A DNA stretch of 64,000 bases from an uncultured Pseudodesulfovibrio sp. (GTDB taxonomy: Bacteria > Desulfobacterota > Desulfovibrionia > Desulfovibrionales > Desulfovibrionaceae). This document shows, in pieces, positions 53,759 through 62,608 of this stretch. The position numbers and the translations under genes were made by a program. The DNA is taken from positions 196,001-260,000 of the forward strand of contig NZ_OY761823.1 in NCBI RefSeq assembly GCF_963664965.1. Direction: 5' to 3'. Within the stretch, counting starts at the first letter, position 1, and every line of letters begins with the position of its first letter. A model generated the notes under the pieces. It saw only the letters and a list, made by a program, of their open reading frames with translations. It had not been told where the DNA came from and did not search any database.

Positions 53759-55024
53759 CTAGCTCGCAACGACCCTGTTGCGCCCGGTTTCCTTGGCCTG
53801 ATACAGGGCTTCGTCAGCACGCTTGACCAATGCATCGGCGCTCTCTCCAGTCAGATGGATAGCCACGCCAAAACTTGAGGTTATCTGGCGAGGCACGCCG
53901 GTAAAGAAGAACTCCGCCACGGCTTCGCGCAGACGCTCGGCAACCCCTGTGGCATGGGCCATGTCCGAACGCACGGACAGCACCATGAACTCTTCGCCAC
54001 CCCACCGTGCGAGCGTGTCCTTTTCTCGGATATTGTCCCGCACCAGAGCGGATATCTCGCGCAGGACAGCATCCCCCACGTCATGCCCGTACGTGTCGTT
54101 GATGGACTTGAAGTGGTCGATGTCGAACATGACCAGCGAAAACGGTTGGCCCGAAGCAGAGGCCTGCCCCACCAGACGCAGAAAACTGCGCCGATTGAGC
54201 GCCTTGGTCAGCGGATCGGTCGAGGCTTCGTCTTCAAGGTGGGCACGCTCGTCCTCAAGGCTACTGACGTCCTGAAAGGAGAACAGGCGCAGGTCGGAGC
54301 CGGGAAACTGGTTGAAGGTAACAGCAAAGGTGTTGGGCCGGGAATCGGGATGACGCGGGTTTTCTATGTGCATGATGTGATCGCGGTCCAGTGGGTCATC
54401 CACGATGGCGCGTATCCACTCCTCGGGATGCCCTTCGTATTCCGTATCGTTGATCTGCGTAATGAAATCTTCCAGCCCCATGTCCACCATGGACATGTCA
54501 TCAAAATCCTCATACCCGAGATAGTCGGCCAGCCGCCGGTTCATGTAGGAAACATTGAGTCCGTCCACGAGCACTGCCGGGACCGGGAAAAAATCCAGCA
54601 ACTGCCGTAGGGAATAATCCGCCTGCGCCATGCGCCGTGCCATGGCGATATCACGGGCGCACTTCATGACGGCCCCCCGCAGCCTGCTTCCATCCACCGG
54701 GAGACGCAAAAAGGCATCCACGTCGAATTCCACGGCTTCGACAAGTTCCTTGGGGCTGTACGGACCGAAAGCCACGATCACCTTGATGTCCGGCGACTCG
54801 CTGCGCGCCTTTTTCACCAACTCAAGACCGCTGATCTTCCTGAGCGCGATGTCGGTGACAAGAATATCCGGCTCATGATCGTTCAATATTTCCAAGGCTT
54901 CCCGGCCGTCACGCGCGGAATGGACCTGAATGGAACCCTTTGCGAGCAGCCGGACCATGCGCTCGCGCTCATAGTCCTCCTGCTGGGCAATGAGAATGGA
55001 AAGTTTTCTGCGTTTTGTCCTCAT
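53759..55024 (-). CDS. Diguanylate cyclase with degenerate receiver and PAS-like domain
   Basis: A 421-residue signalling enzyme. Residues 8-125 are a receiver fold keeping the phospho-acceptor Asp (DILVTDIALRKISG), but the usual acidic pair is replaced (LIAQQED) and the conserved Lys is Leu (FLRLPVD). A PAS-like region follows (LLDFFPVPAVLVDGLNVSYM). The GGDEF domain has the active motif RWGGEEF and an upstream REKD inhibitory I-site five residues away. It should make cyclic di-GMP with product feedback. ATG 55024 with GGAGACAGG upstream is chosen over a longer frame. Confidence 0.9.
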   Translation of the reverse strand: MRTKRRKLSILIAQQEDYERERMVRLLAKGSIQVHSARDGREALEILNDHEPDILVTDIALRKISGLELVKKARSESPDIKVIVAFGPYSPKELVEAVEFDVDAFLRLPVDGSRLRGAVMKCARDIAMARRMAQADYSLRQLLDFFPVPAVLVDGLNVSYMNRRLADYLGYEDFDDMSMVDMGLEDFITQINDTEYEGHPEEWIRAIVDDPLDRDHIMHIENPRHPDSRPNTFAVTFNQFPGSDLRLFSFQDVSSLEDERAHLEDEASTDPLTKALNRRSFLRLVGQASASGQPFSLVMFDIDHFKSINDTYGHDVGDAVLREISALVRDNIREKDTLARWGGEEFMVLSVRSDMAHATGVAERLREAVAEFFFTGVPRQITSSFGVAIHLTGESADALVKRADEALYQAKETGRNRVVAS

Positions 55025-55202
55025 CCTGTCTCCGTGCTGAATATCCGTCGTATGCGAAGCATGTGTCCAGTTTTGTTTCAGCAGCATATAATCGCCATGC
55101 CTCCGAAGCAAATGATTATAACCCGAAACCATTCCCATGCCCTTCCAACCGGACGGACAAACGGATAGACTGCCCATACATCACATCAACAAAAGGAACA
55201 CC

Positions 55203-56315
55203 ATGCCATCAGACGTCTATTTCTGGAACCTGCGGGCCTCCATGAAGGCACCGTTTGCCAAGCGGATGCGTAGCCTGCTCAAAGCTGCCAAGGCGGACAA
55301 AGTCATCAATAACGGAGACCTTGCCGCAGTCAAGATCCACTTCGGCGAGGAAGGGACCACCGGCTTCCTGCGCCCGCTGTGGGTGAAGCCGATCCTCGAC
55401 TTCATCTCAGAGGCCGGTGGCAAACCGTTTCTCACGGACGCCTCCACCCTCTATGTCGGGCAACGCGGCGAAGCGGTCTCCCACTCGCTCTGCGCGGCCA
55501 AGCACGGCTGGGACCCGCTCGTACTCGGTGCGCCGGTCATCATCGCGGACGGACTCCGGGGCGAATTCGAACAGGCTGTCCCGGTCGGCGGAAAGCACAT
55601 TGACGAAGCATATATCGCGGGCGGCATTGCCGAAGCGGACTTCCTTGTCTCGGTCAACCATTTCAAGGGACACGAACTGGCCGGATACGGCGGTGCGCTC
55701 AAGAATATCGGCATGGGCAGCGCCAGCAAGAAAGGCAAGATGCAGCAGCATTTCTCCACCGGCCCCATTATCAGCGAAGATAATTGCGTGGGCTGCGAAT
55801 CCTGCATCAAGGTATGTGAAGCCGGAGCGCTTTCCATCAACGAAGACACCGGAAAAGTCTCCCTGAACCCGGAAAAATGCGTGGGCTGCGGCGGCTGTTT
55901 CGTGGCCTGCTGCCATGACGGCCTCCAAGTCGACTGGAAGATCGGCGTGCAGGAATTCCTCGAACGGATGATGGAATACTGTGCGGGCGTGGCCAAGACC
56001 AAGGACAAGCCCTGCCTGCATGTCAATTTCGTCATGGATGTGGTGCCGGACTGTGACTGCGTCGGCTTCACGGACGCCCCGATCTGCCCGGACATCGGCG
56101 TACTCGTCAGCTTTGACCCCGTGGCCGTGGATCAGGCGTCCATGGACCTCGTCAACGACGCCCCGCCGCTCTACCCGAGCCAGTTGCCCTTTGGCGTCGC
56201 TCCCGGACAGAACAAGTTCGCCGCGATTCACACCCATGTCCCGGAACAGATGGGGCTGGACTACGCCGAAGAACTCGGACTGGGAACACGGGAATACAAC
56301 CTGATCAACATGTAG
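55203..56315 (+). CDS. DUF362-domain protein with two 4Fe-4S clusters
   Basis: A 370-residue protein. A DUF362 fold (VYFWNLRASMKAPFAKRMRS, VKIHFGEEGTTGFLRPLW) is followed by a bacterial ferredoxin insert with CVGCESCIKVCEAGAL and CVGCGGCFVACCHDGL. The end resumes DUF362 (SFDPVAVDQASMDLVND). Members are common in sulfate reducers and archaea; a redox or radical-linked role is likely, but no reaction is assigned. AAAGGAACACC precedes the ATG. It lies near the asparagine synthetase gene but a hairpin separates them. Confidence 0.87.
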   Translation: MPSDVYFWNLRASMKAPFAKRMRSLLKAAKADKVINNGDLAAVKIHFGEEGTTGFLRPLWVKPILDFISEAGGKPFLTDASTLYVGQRGEAVSHSLCAAKHGWDPLVLGAPVIIADGLRGEFEQAVPVGGKHIDEAYIAGGIAEADFLVSVNHFKGHELAGYGGALKNIGMGSASKKGKMQQHFSTGPIISEDNCVGCESCIKVCEAGALSINEDTGKVSLNPEKCVGCGGCFVACCHDGLQVDWKIGVQEFLERMMEYCAGVAKTKDKPCLHVNFVMDVVPDCDCVGFTDAPICPDIGVLVSFDPVAVDQASMDLVNDAPPLYPSQLPFGVAPGQNKFAAIHTHVPEQMGLDYAEELGLGTREYNLINM

Positions 56316-56329
56316 CAAGCATAACCGAA

Positions 56330-56365
56330 CCGCCGGGGGCACCAGAAAGCCATTGCCCTCGGCGG
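56330..56365 (+). other. Hairpin between the DUF362 gene and asnB
   Basis: CCGCCGGGGGCA / TGCCCTCGGCGG, 12 pairs with one wobble and a 12-nt loop, without a U tract. It is possibly a weak terminator. Confidence 0.5.
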
Positions 56366-56391
56366 CGGTCGCCTGTTAGATGTTCAGGGAT

Positions 56392-58353
56392 ATGTGCGGA
56401 ATAACCGGATTCATCAATCCCGACATGATCGGCGATGCGAAAGGGGCAAAATCCCTGTGCCGCCGCATGGCCGACACGCTGGCCCATCGCGGACCGGACG
56501 CCTCCGGCATCTCCGCAGACCCCGCCGTCGGACTGGGATTCGGGCATCGCCGCCTGTCCATCCTCGACCTTTCCGAGGCCGGGGCACAGCCCATGCACAG
56601 CTTGGACGGCCGGTTCACGCTCATCCACAACGGCGAGATATACAACTTCCCTGAACTTCGCACCGCGCTTGAGGCCGAGGGCGGCCCCTTCCTGCCGTGG
56701 CGCGGGCACTCCGACACCGAGGTCATGCTCGCCGCGTTCCAGACATGGGGCGTGGAAGAAGCCCTCACCCGGTTCGTCGGCATGTTCGCGTTCGCACTGT
56801 GGGATCGGGACCAGAGGGAACTGCACCTCGCGCGCGACAGGATGGGCGAAAAACCGCTTTATTACGGCCGCGCCGGAAACGCGCTGATATTCGGCTCCGA
56901 ACTCAAGGCGCTCCGGGCCTTTCCCGGTTTCGACGCACAGCCGGACATGGAGGCGGTCGCGCTCTACCTGCGATTCCAGTATGTGCCGGAACCGCGCTCC
57001 ATCTACCGAAACGCTTTCAAGCTCGCCCCGGGACACCTGCTGACCGTGCGGGCCGATTCGCCCACCGACTTCGCGCCCAGACCGTATTGGTCACTGCGGG
57101 ACGTGGTGAACAACGCGGCGGCAAATCCGTTTACAGGCAGTGAGGCCGAAGCCGAAACCGGGCTGGAATCCCTGCTGAGAGAAACCGTCCGCGGCCAGAT
57201 GCTTTCGGACGTGCCGCTCGGCGCGCTCCTGTCCGGCGGCATCGATTCCTCGCTCGTCACCGCGCTCATGCAGGCCGAATCCACGCGTCCGGTAAAGAGC
57301 TTCACCATCGGCTTTTCCGACAAGGCGTACGACGAATCCGACGACGCGAAAAAAGTGGCCGACCATCTCGGCACGGACCATACCGAACTGTTCGTCACCC
57401 CGGACCACGTCCTCGATCTCATCGAAAAGCTGCCCGAACTCTATGACGAACCCTTTGCGGATTCCTCGCAACTGCCCACATTTCTCGTGGCGCAACTGAC
57501 CCGGCAGCACGTCACCGTCTGCCTGACCGGAGACGGCGGCGACGAGACCTTCGCCGGATACAACCGCCACTTCTGGGCACCCGCCATCTGGGACAAAGTC
57601 GGCAGCATTCCGCCGGGACTCCGCTCCATGGCCGCTGGCGGGGCACGTCTTCTGTCCCCCCGCGCGTACGACACGATTTTCAACACGGCAGGCAGCCTGC
57701 TGCCGGAATCGGCACGGGTCCGCACCCCGGGCTTCAAAATTCACAAGCTCGCGAGCGTCCTTTCATCGCAGTCCAGAGAGGAACTCTACAAGCGGCTCTG
57801 CTCGGCATGGCCGGAACCGTCCGCGCTCCTGAATTCGGGGCTGGAACCGCTCTCGCCCATCGACCGCAGGGAAACATGGCCGCACGTCAGCGACTATACC
57901 CGGTGGATGCAATATCTGGACTCCGTGACCTATCTTCCCGGAGACATCCTGCACAAGGTAGACAGGGCCACCATGGGCGTCTCGCTCGAATCGCGCACGC
58001 CCTACCTCGACCACCGCGTCATCGAATTCGCATGGCGGCTGCCGCTCTCCATGCTGCTGAAAGGCCGCGAGGGCAAACGCATCCTTCGGCGGATTCTCTA
58101 CCGGCACGTCCCGCGGGAACTGGTGGAACGCCCGAAAATGGGCTTCGGCATCCCCATCGACAATTGGCTGCGCGGTCCGCTCAAACAGTGGGCGCAGGAT
58201 TTGCTCGCCCCGGACCGCCTCCGCAAACAGGGACTGTTCGCCCCCGATCCGATCACGAAACAACTGAGCGACCATCTCAGCGGGAAACGCGACAACCAGC
58301 ACCGGCTCTGGAATATTCTCATGTTCCAGTCATGGGCCGACAAATGGCTGTAA
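56392..58353 (+). CDS. asnB: Asparagine synthetase (glutamine-hydrolysing)
   Basis: A 653-residue two-domain enzyme. The glutaminase domain begins MCGITGFI, where Cys2 is the nucleophile after Met removal, hence the choice of the second ATG. The synthetase domain carries the PP-loop LLSGGIDSSLVTALM and later GDGGDETFAGYNRH. It could make asparagine, or serve in modification of cell-surface glycans or peptides, as do many AsnB paralogues of this length. The next gene starts 80 bases on. Confidence 0.9.
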   Translation: MCGITGFINPDMIGDAKGAKSLCRRMADTLAHRGPDASGISADPAVGLGFGHRRLSILDLSEAGAQPMHSLDGRFTLIHNGEIYNFPELRTALEAEGGPFLPWRGHSDTEVMLAAFQTWGVEEALTRFVGMFAFALWDRDQRELHLARDRMGEKPLYYGRAGNALIFGSELKALRAFPGFDAQPDMEAVALYLRFQYVPEPRSIYRNAFKLAPGHLLTVRADSPTDFAPRPYWSLRDVVNNAAANPFTGSEAEAETGLESLLRETVRGQMLSDVPLGALLSGGIDSSLVTALMQAESTRPVKSFTIGFSDKAYDESDDAKKVADHLGTDHTELFVTPDHVLDLIEKLPELYDEPFADSSQLPTFLVAQLTRQHVTVCLTGDGGDETFAGYNRHFWAPAIWDKVGSIPPGLRSMAAGGARLLSPRAYDTIFNTAGSLLPESARVRTPGFKIHKLASVLSSQSREELYKRLCSAWPEPSALLNSGLEPLSPIDRRETWPHVSDYTRWMQYLDSVTYLPGDILHKVDRATMGVSLESRTPYLDHRVIEFAWRLPLSMLLKGREGKRILRRILYRHVPRELVERPKMGFGIPIDNWLRGPLKQWAQDLLAPDRLRKQGLFAPDPITKQLSDHLSGKRDNQHRLWNILMFQSWADKWL

Positions 58354-58433
58354 GAAAAAGACCATTCCCGCCTCCATCCCCTCAAAAGTAGACGCCCGCC
58401 ACGGTTTCGCGTATCTGAACGCAGAGGTTGACC

Positions 58434-58985
58434 ATGGCAGCACGCACAATTCCGACACCACCCACCATCCCCGGCGCTTCCGACAAGACGGGCAGGGGAC
58501 CGCAATACGACTCGATCAAGGCGTCAAAACGGTTCATCCGCAGCCTTGCATGGGTGGTCATCCTCTGTGCCCTGTTCCTTGGCGGCCAGCTCCTTCGCTA
58601 TCATTTCAGCCAGAGCCAGCTCGACCTGATAAGAACCGAGACCGACAAGCTGTACCGCTCAGTCCTTGGTCAGGATATCGGCCAGTCCCCGTTCGGCAGG
58701 CTCCAGTTCGAGCAGGGAAAGCTTTCTGCCGTCCGCCGCATCGGGCTTGATCCGCTCAGCGTGCTCGCAGCCCTCAGCCTGCCCGCAGGAGAAAACATCC
58801 GCGTGGAAGGCATCACACTCAACGGCAAGACCGGACGTGTGCGTGGTTTCTTCGGTCCCAACGTGGAAAATTTCGACGGCTACATCAACGCCCTGTCCGA
58901 AGACGAGCAATTCTTCTTTTCGCTGGAGAAGCGTGAAGAGGTGTTCGGCGGCATCACATTCAGCCTGATCGTGGAGCCGAAATAA
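58434..58985 (+). CDS. Inner-membrane protein, GspL/PilN-like periplasmic part
   Basis: A 183-residue protein: a cytoplasmic Pro-rich N-terminus, one membrane helix (LAWVVILCALFLGGQLL) and a periplasmic ferredoxin-like region with VEGITLNGKTGRVRGFFGP and SLEKREEVFGGITFSLI. It resembles the periplasmic half of GspL/PilN without the cytoplasmic actin-like domain. The assignment leans on the two following genes. AGAGG precedes the ATG. Its stop overlaps the next start as TAATG. Confidence 0.5.
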   Translation: MAARTIPTPPTIPGASDKTGRGPQYDSIKASKRFIRSLAWVVILCALFLGGQLLRYHFSQSQLDLIRTETDKLYRSVLGQDIGQSPFGRLQFEQGKLSAVRRIGLDPLSVLAALSLPAGENIRVEGITLNGKTGRVRGFFGPNVENFDGYINALSEDEQFFFSLEKREEVFGGITFSLIVEPK

Positions 58986-59479
58986 TGGCAACGGCACGAC
59001 ACCATTTCTGGAGCGACTGGCCCGCGGCATCACAGCAGCGATTCTTCAAACTCGTGCTGCGCGGCATCGTGCTCGTCACTGTCGGGCTTATCGTGGGGCT
59101 CAAGCTCTACACCGGCTCCGTGGATCTCGCCATCACACAGGCCAAGGAGCAATATGGCCGGGTGGTCCCGTTGGTGGAAGACGTCAAGTCACTGCGGGCA
59201 CAGATGGGTGTCTTCGCCCACCTGCCGGTCAAGGACGCGATCTGGCACATCATCGACGATCTCAATATCGAAAAGCACCTGACCTCGATCCGGCCCACAC
59301 AACTCTCGGAGCATGAGGAAGGCCTTCAAGTCACCTTTACCGGCCTGTCCCTGACCAAGCTGACAGATTTCCTGCACGCCCTGCGCGACAAGGCGAGCCT
59401 GCAAACGCCCGACTGCACCATCAGCCGAAACCCCGACGACCCGCGTCTGGCCGACGTGCACCTCGTCTTGGCACGATAG
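58985..59479 (+). CDS. Inner-membrane protein, GspM/PilO-like
   Basis: A 164-residue protein with one N-terminal membrane helix (LRGIVLVTVGLIVGLKLY). A short coiled segment (KEQYGRVVPLVEDVKSLRAQ) and an alpha/beta domain follow, the latter holding LQVTFTGLSLTKLTDFLHAL. This layout is that of GspM/PilO, which pair with GspL/PilN. It is translationally coupled to the upstream gene. Confidence 0.55.
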   Translation: MATARHHFWSDWPAASQQRFFKLVLRGIVLVTVGLIVGLKLYTGSVDLAITQAKEQYGRVVPLVEDVKSLRAQMGVFAHLPVKDAIWHIIDDLNIEKHLTSIRPTQLSEHEEGLQVTFTGLSLTKLTDFLHALRDKASLQTPDCTISRNPDDPRLADVHLVLAR

Positions 59480-59488
59480 GAGACGGAC

Positions 59489-60232
59489 ATGGCGCACCAC
59501 AACCGTCCTTCATCGCTTCCCGGCCGCATTCTGGCCCGCCTGTTTCTGGTGGCATTCGGCCTCCTGATCGGCATAGCCCTGTTCACGCCGTGGAACAAAA
59601 TCTGGGCATCCGCACTGGCTACGGTAGACGAGAAGCTGCCCACGGTGGGACTGCAATGGGAAGGCATCGACCGCGACGGTCCGTTCGGATTCCGGGTAAG
59701 GGATTTACAGATCACGGTCGCCAACACCCCGGGCAGCCTCATGTTCAAGCAGGCTTACGTCCGCATGGGATTTTCCCCGCTGGCCCGTGTCCGGCTCGAC
59801 ACTGGCGGTTCTCGATGCGATCTCGACCTGTTCCGAAACGGCTCGTATGAATTCGAAGGCGACCTCAACCTGACCGCCCTGCTCGGCGGCACGGACTTCA
59901 AGGGTATCCTGCGCGTGGCGGGCAACCTGTTCATGCCCGCGGGTTCCGAACTTCCCAAGAAGGGTTGGGTCGACATCCGCTCCCAGCAGTTCATCCTGCC
60001 CGACGACAAAACCATCGAAGACCTCGCTTTCACCGCTGAAATCCATGGCCCGGACATGGATATCCGCGACTTTTCCATCCGCCTTCCCATCACCATCAAA
60101 ACGGCTGGAAAGGGCGTGCTGGACCCAAAAAACCTGTACAACACCCGCTTTGACCTCAAGGGCGAAGTCACCATCGGCAAACAGGCCGTACCCTACGAAA
60201 CGCAGGGGACACTCAACGACGCCATCTGGTAG
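59489..60232 (+). CDS. Type II secretion GspN-like protein
   Basis: A 247-residue protein with one N-terminal membrane helix (ARLFLVAFGLLIGIALF) and a long beta-rich periplasmic part. VGLQWEGIDRDGPFGFRVRD, SPLARVRLDTGGSRCDLDLF and LTALLGGTDFKGILRVAGNL match the delta-proteobacterial GspN pattern. GspN is an accessory inner-membrane component of type II secretion. AGGAGA precedes the ATG. No gspC-K, gspE or gspF gene is nearby. Confidence 0.65.
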   Translation: MAHHNRPSSLPGRILARLFLVAFGLLIGIALFTPWNKIWASALATVDEKLPTVGLQWEGIDRDGPFGFRVRDLQITVANTPGSLMFKQAYVRMGFSPLARVRLDTGGSRCDLDLFRNGSYEFEGDLNLTALLGGTDFKGILRVAGNLFMPAGSELPKKGWVDIRSQQFILPDDKTIEDLAFTAEIHGPDMDIRDFSIRLPITIKTAGKGVLDPKNLYNTRFDLKGEVTIGKQAVPYETQGTLNDAIW

Positions 60233-60248
60233 ACCGCCGGGAGATTCC

Positions 60249-60908
60249 ATGTTTTCCCATCTCGATACGTATACCCGTCCCGAGCCGCAAAACAGTGCAC
60301 TCGTCACCATTGACCTGCAAAACGACTTCTGCCTTCCCGGTGCCCCTGCCGAAGGAGAAGGCGCGCTCAAAGCTGCCGAGCAGGCCGCACTCGCGGTCAA
60401 TCTCTACCGCGAACTCGGATTGCCTATTTTTCATGTCATCCGGCTGTATTCATTGGAACAGGGAGCCGAAACAGTGGACGTTTGCCGCAGGGAAGCCGTT
60501 GAAGCAGGCACGCCCCTTCTTGCTCCGGACTCTGACGGTGCACAGCCTGTAAAGAGCCTGCTGCCGGAAGGTGTCCGACTCGCCCCGGCCCGATTGTTCA
60601 GCGGAGAGCCGCAAATCATCTCGAACAACGAATGCATCCTCTACAAGCCGCGCTGGGGATGCTTTCACGAAACCCGTCTGCATGACCTGCTGCAACAACG
60701 CTCCATCACGACACTCGCCGTCACGGGCACATGGTTCAGCAACTGCGTCCGCACCACCATCTACGAAGCCACGGCGCGCGACTACCGGGTCGTGGCCCTG
60801 CGGGACGCCATTGCCGGGATATATCCACGCGGCGAAGAAGACATCCGCAAGATCAAATGCGGCGTGTGTTCTTGTGATGAATGGGCAGAAATCTTGACGC
60901 AGAATTAA
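60249..60908 (+). CDS. Isochorismatase-family cysteine hydrolase
   Basis: A 219-residue cytosolic hydrolase. The catalytic triad is visible: Asp in VTIDLQNDFCLPG, Lys in ILYKPRWGCFHE and Cys in VTGTWFSNCVRTTIYEA, which includes the cis-peptide region. Substrates of the family include nicotinamide, N-carbamoyl compounds and isochorismate; none is favoured here. The longer upstream frame overlaps the GspN-like gene and is discarded. GGGAGATTCC precedes the ATG. Confidence 0.87.
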   Translation: MFSHLDTYTRPEPQNSALVTIDLQNDFCLPGAPAEGEGALKAAEQAALAVNLYRELGLPIFHVIRLYSLEQGAETVDVCRREAVEAGTPLLAPDSDGAQPVKSLLPEGVRLAPARLFSGEPQIISNNECILYKPRWGCFHETRLHDLLQQRSITTLAVTGTWFSNCVRTTIYEATARDYRVVALRDAIAGIYPRGEEDIRKIKCGVCSCDEWAEILTQN

Positions 60909-60949
60909 ATCCGGGGGGATGCCGCTCCGCGGCTATTGTCAGGTGATTC

Positions 60950-60987
60950 AAAAAACCAGAAGCCTCCCCGACAGTCGGGGAGGCTTC
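60950..60987 (-). terminator. Rho-independent terminator of glnA
   Basis: A perfect 13-bp stem GAAGCCTCCCCGA-CAG-TCGGGGAGGCTTC, followed on the minus strand by TGGTTTTTTG. Confidence 0.92.
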
Positions 60988-61013
60988 CTCGGTTGATGGC
61001 CCATAGCCAGCGG

Positions 61014-62357
61014 CTAAAGGATGGGCAGATATCTGTCGAGTTCATACTCGGTGACCTGGGTACGGTAGTCGTCCCATTCGGCGATCTTGTTCTCCACCAA
61101 TGCGGTGTGCAGATGTTCGCCGAGCACGTCTTTCATGAACTTGGACTTCTTGAGATTCATGGTTGCCTCGTACAGGGAACCGGGCAGCGCCTTGATCTTG
61201 TTACGCTTGAGGGCACGCTCGTTCATGGAGAAGATATCGTCCTCGACCGGTTCGGCGAGTTCGTACCCTTCTTCCATGCCCCTGAGCCCTGCGGCCAACT
61301 GGACCGCAAAGCAGAGATACGGGTTGGCAGCCGGGTCCGGGCAGCGCAGTTCCATGCGGGTGGCGTTCTCCTTGCCCGGTTTGTACATGGGCACGCGGAC
61401 CAGAGCGGAGCGGTTGCGCCGTGCCCACGCGATGTAGACCGGGGCCTCGTAACCGGGAACCAAACGCTTGTAGGAGTTGACCCACTGGTTCGTGACGGCC
61501 ACGAACTCGGGTGCGTGCTTCAGGATGCCCGCAATGTAGGACTTGCCTTCCGGGGACAGATGGTATTCGTCGTTTGCATCGTAAAACACGTTCCGGCCAT
61601 TCTTGAAGAGCGACTGATGAACGTGCATGCCGGAGCCGTTTTCCCCGAAAATGGGCTTGGGCATGAAGGTCGCGTAGCAACCGTGCTTGCGGGCCGTTTC
61701 CTTGACCACCACACGGTAGGTCATGGCGGTGTCAGCCATTTTCATGCCTTCCTGATAGCGCAGGTCGATCTCGTGCTGGGACGGGGCGACCTCGTGGTGG
61801 GAATATTCCACCTGAATGCCCATTGCGTCGAGGGCGAAAATGATGTCGCGACGGATGTTGTTGCCGAGATCGAGCGGCGGAGCGTCAAAGTAGCCACCCG
61901 CGTCAAGGACTTCGGTATCCTGATCGTCCGCGAACAGGAAGAACTCCAACTCGGGACCGACATAGAAGGTGTAGCCCTTTTCGGCGGCCTCACCCATGAC
62001 CTTTTTCAGGACATAGCGGGAATCGGCCTCGAACGGCGTTCCGTCCGGGCTGACCACGTCACAGAACATGCGGGCAACAGGCTTTTCGGCAGGCCGCCAC
62101 GAGCAGATCTGAAAGGTGGTGGGATCGGGCATGGCGACCATGTCGGATTCATCGATGCGGCAGAAACCGAGAATGGAAGAGCCGTCAAAGCCCATGCCTT
62201 CCTCAAAGGATGCCTCGAGTTCGTTGGGGGTAATCTGGAAACTTTTCAGTGTTCCCAGAATATCCAGGAACCAGTACTGGATGAAGCTGACGTCATAGTC
62301 CTTGACCGCCCGCATTACATCGTCGGCATTCTTGCAGTTGAAGACAGGGATGCTCAT
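61014..62357 (-). CDS. glnA: Glutamine synthetase, type I-alpha
   Basis: A 447-residue dodecameric-type glutamine synthetase that assimilates ammonia. Motifs include MGFDGSSILGF, GPELEFFLF, HHEVAPSQHEIDLRY (metal ligands), FGENGSGMHVHQS and the NRSALVRVP Arg loop. Length and end (EWDDYRTQVTEYELDRYLPIL, split in family alignments) match the Bacillus-like alpha group. The region equivalent to the adenylylated Tyr of the beta group reads DDIFSMN, with Phe instead of Tyr, so adenylylation is not expected. GGAGGAATCCCAT precedes the ATG at 62357. Confidence 0.95.
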   Translation of the reverse strand: MSIPVFNCKNADDVMRAVKDYDVSFIQYWFLDILGTLKSFQITPNELEASFEEGMGFDGSSILGFCRIDESDMVAMPDPTTFQICSWRPAEKPVARMFCDVVSPDGTPFEADSRYVLKKVMGEAAEKGYTFYVGPELEFFLFADDQDTEVLDAGGYFDAPPLDLGNNIRRDIIFALDAMGIQVEYSHHEVAPSQHEIDLRYQEGMKMADTAMTYRVVVKETARKHGCYATFMPKPIFGENGSGMHVHQSLFKNGRNVFYDANDEYHLSPEGKSYIAGILKHAPEFVAVTNQWVNSYKRLVPGYEAPVYIAWARRNRSALVRVPMYKPGKENATRMELRCPDPAANPYLCFAVQLAAGLRGMEEGYELAEPVEDDIFSMNERALKRNKIKALPGSLYEATMNLKKSKFMKDVLGEHLHTALVENKIAEWDDYRTQVTEYELDRYLPIL

Positions 62358-62415
62358 ATGGGATTCCTCCAAAAAATTAGGGTTGCTTCTGTAGAAGAGT
62401 TACGGTTTAACCAGT

Positions 62416-62431
62416 AACAATCTCCATGCCA
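62416..62431 (-). promoter_or_regulatory. Weak sigma-54-like element upstream of glnA
   Basis: On the minus strand TGGCATG-GAGA-TTGTT fits the -24 element and spacing, but the -12 GC is GT. Nitrogen control of glnA by sigma-54 would make sense. The imperfect -12 makes this tentative. An imperfect GTTAC-N10-GTAAC dyad lies just downstream. Confidence 0.3.
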
Positions 62432-62608
62432 TAAAGGAAATCGGCTGAAATGTACACGGGTTAGCACTGGAATGATCAAGAATACCACGCTTTTGCGAGG
62501 ATGTTTATAACAAAAATGCTATTTCTCTCAAAAAACAAGGCAAATCAGGCTACATTTTTGTCATGAATTCCGCGGACACGCCAAAAACACAGGAAAAATT
62601 CGCTCACA

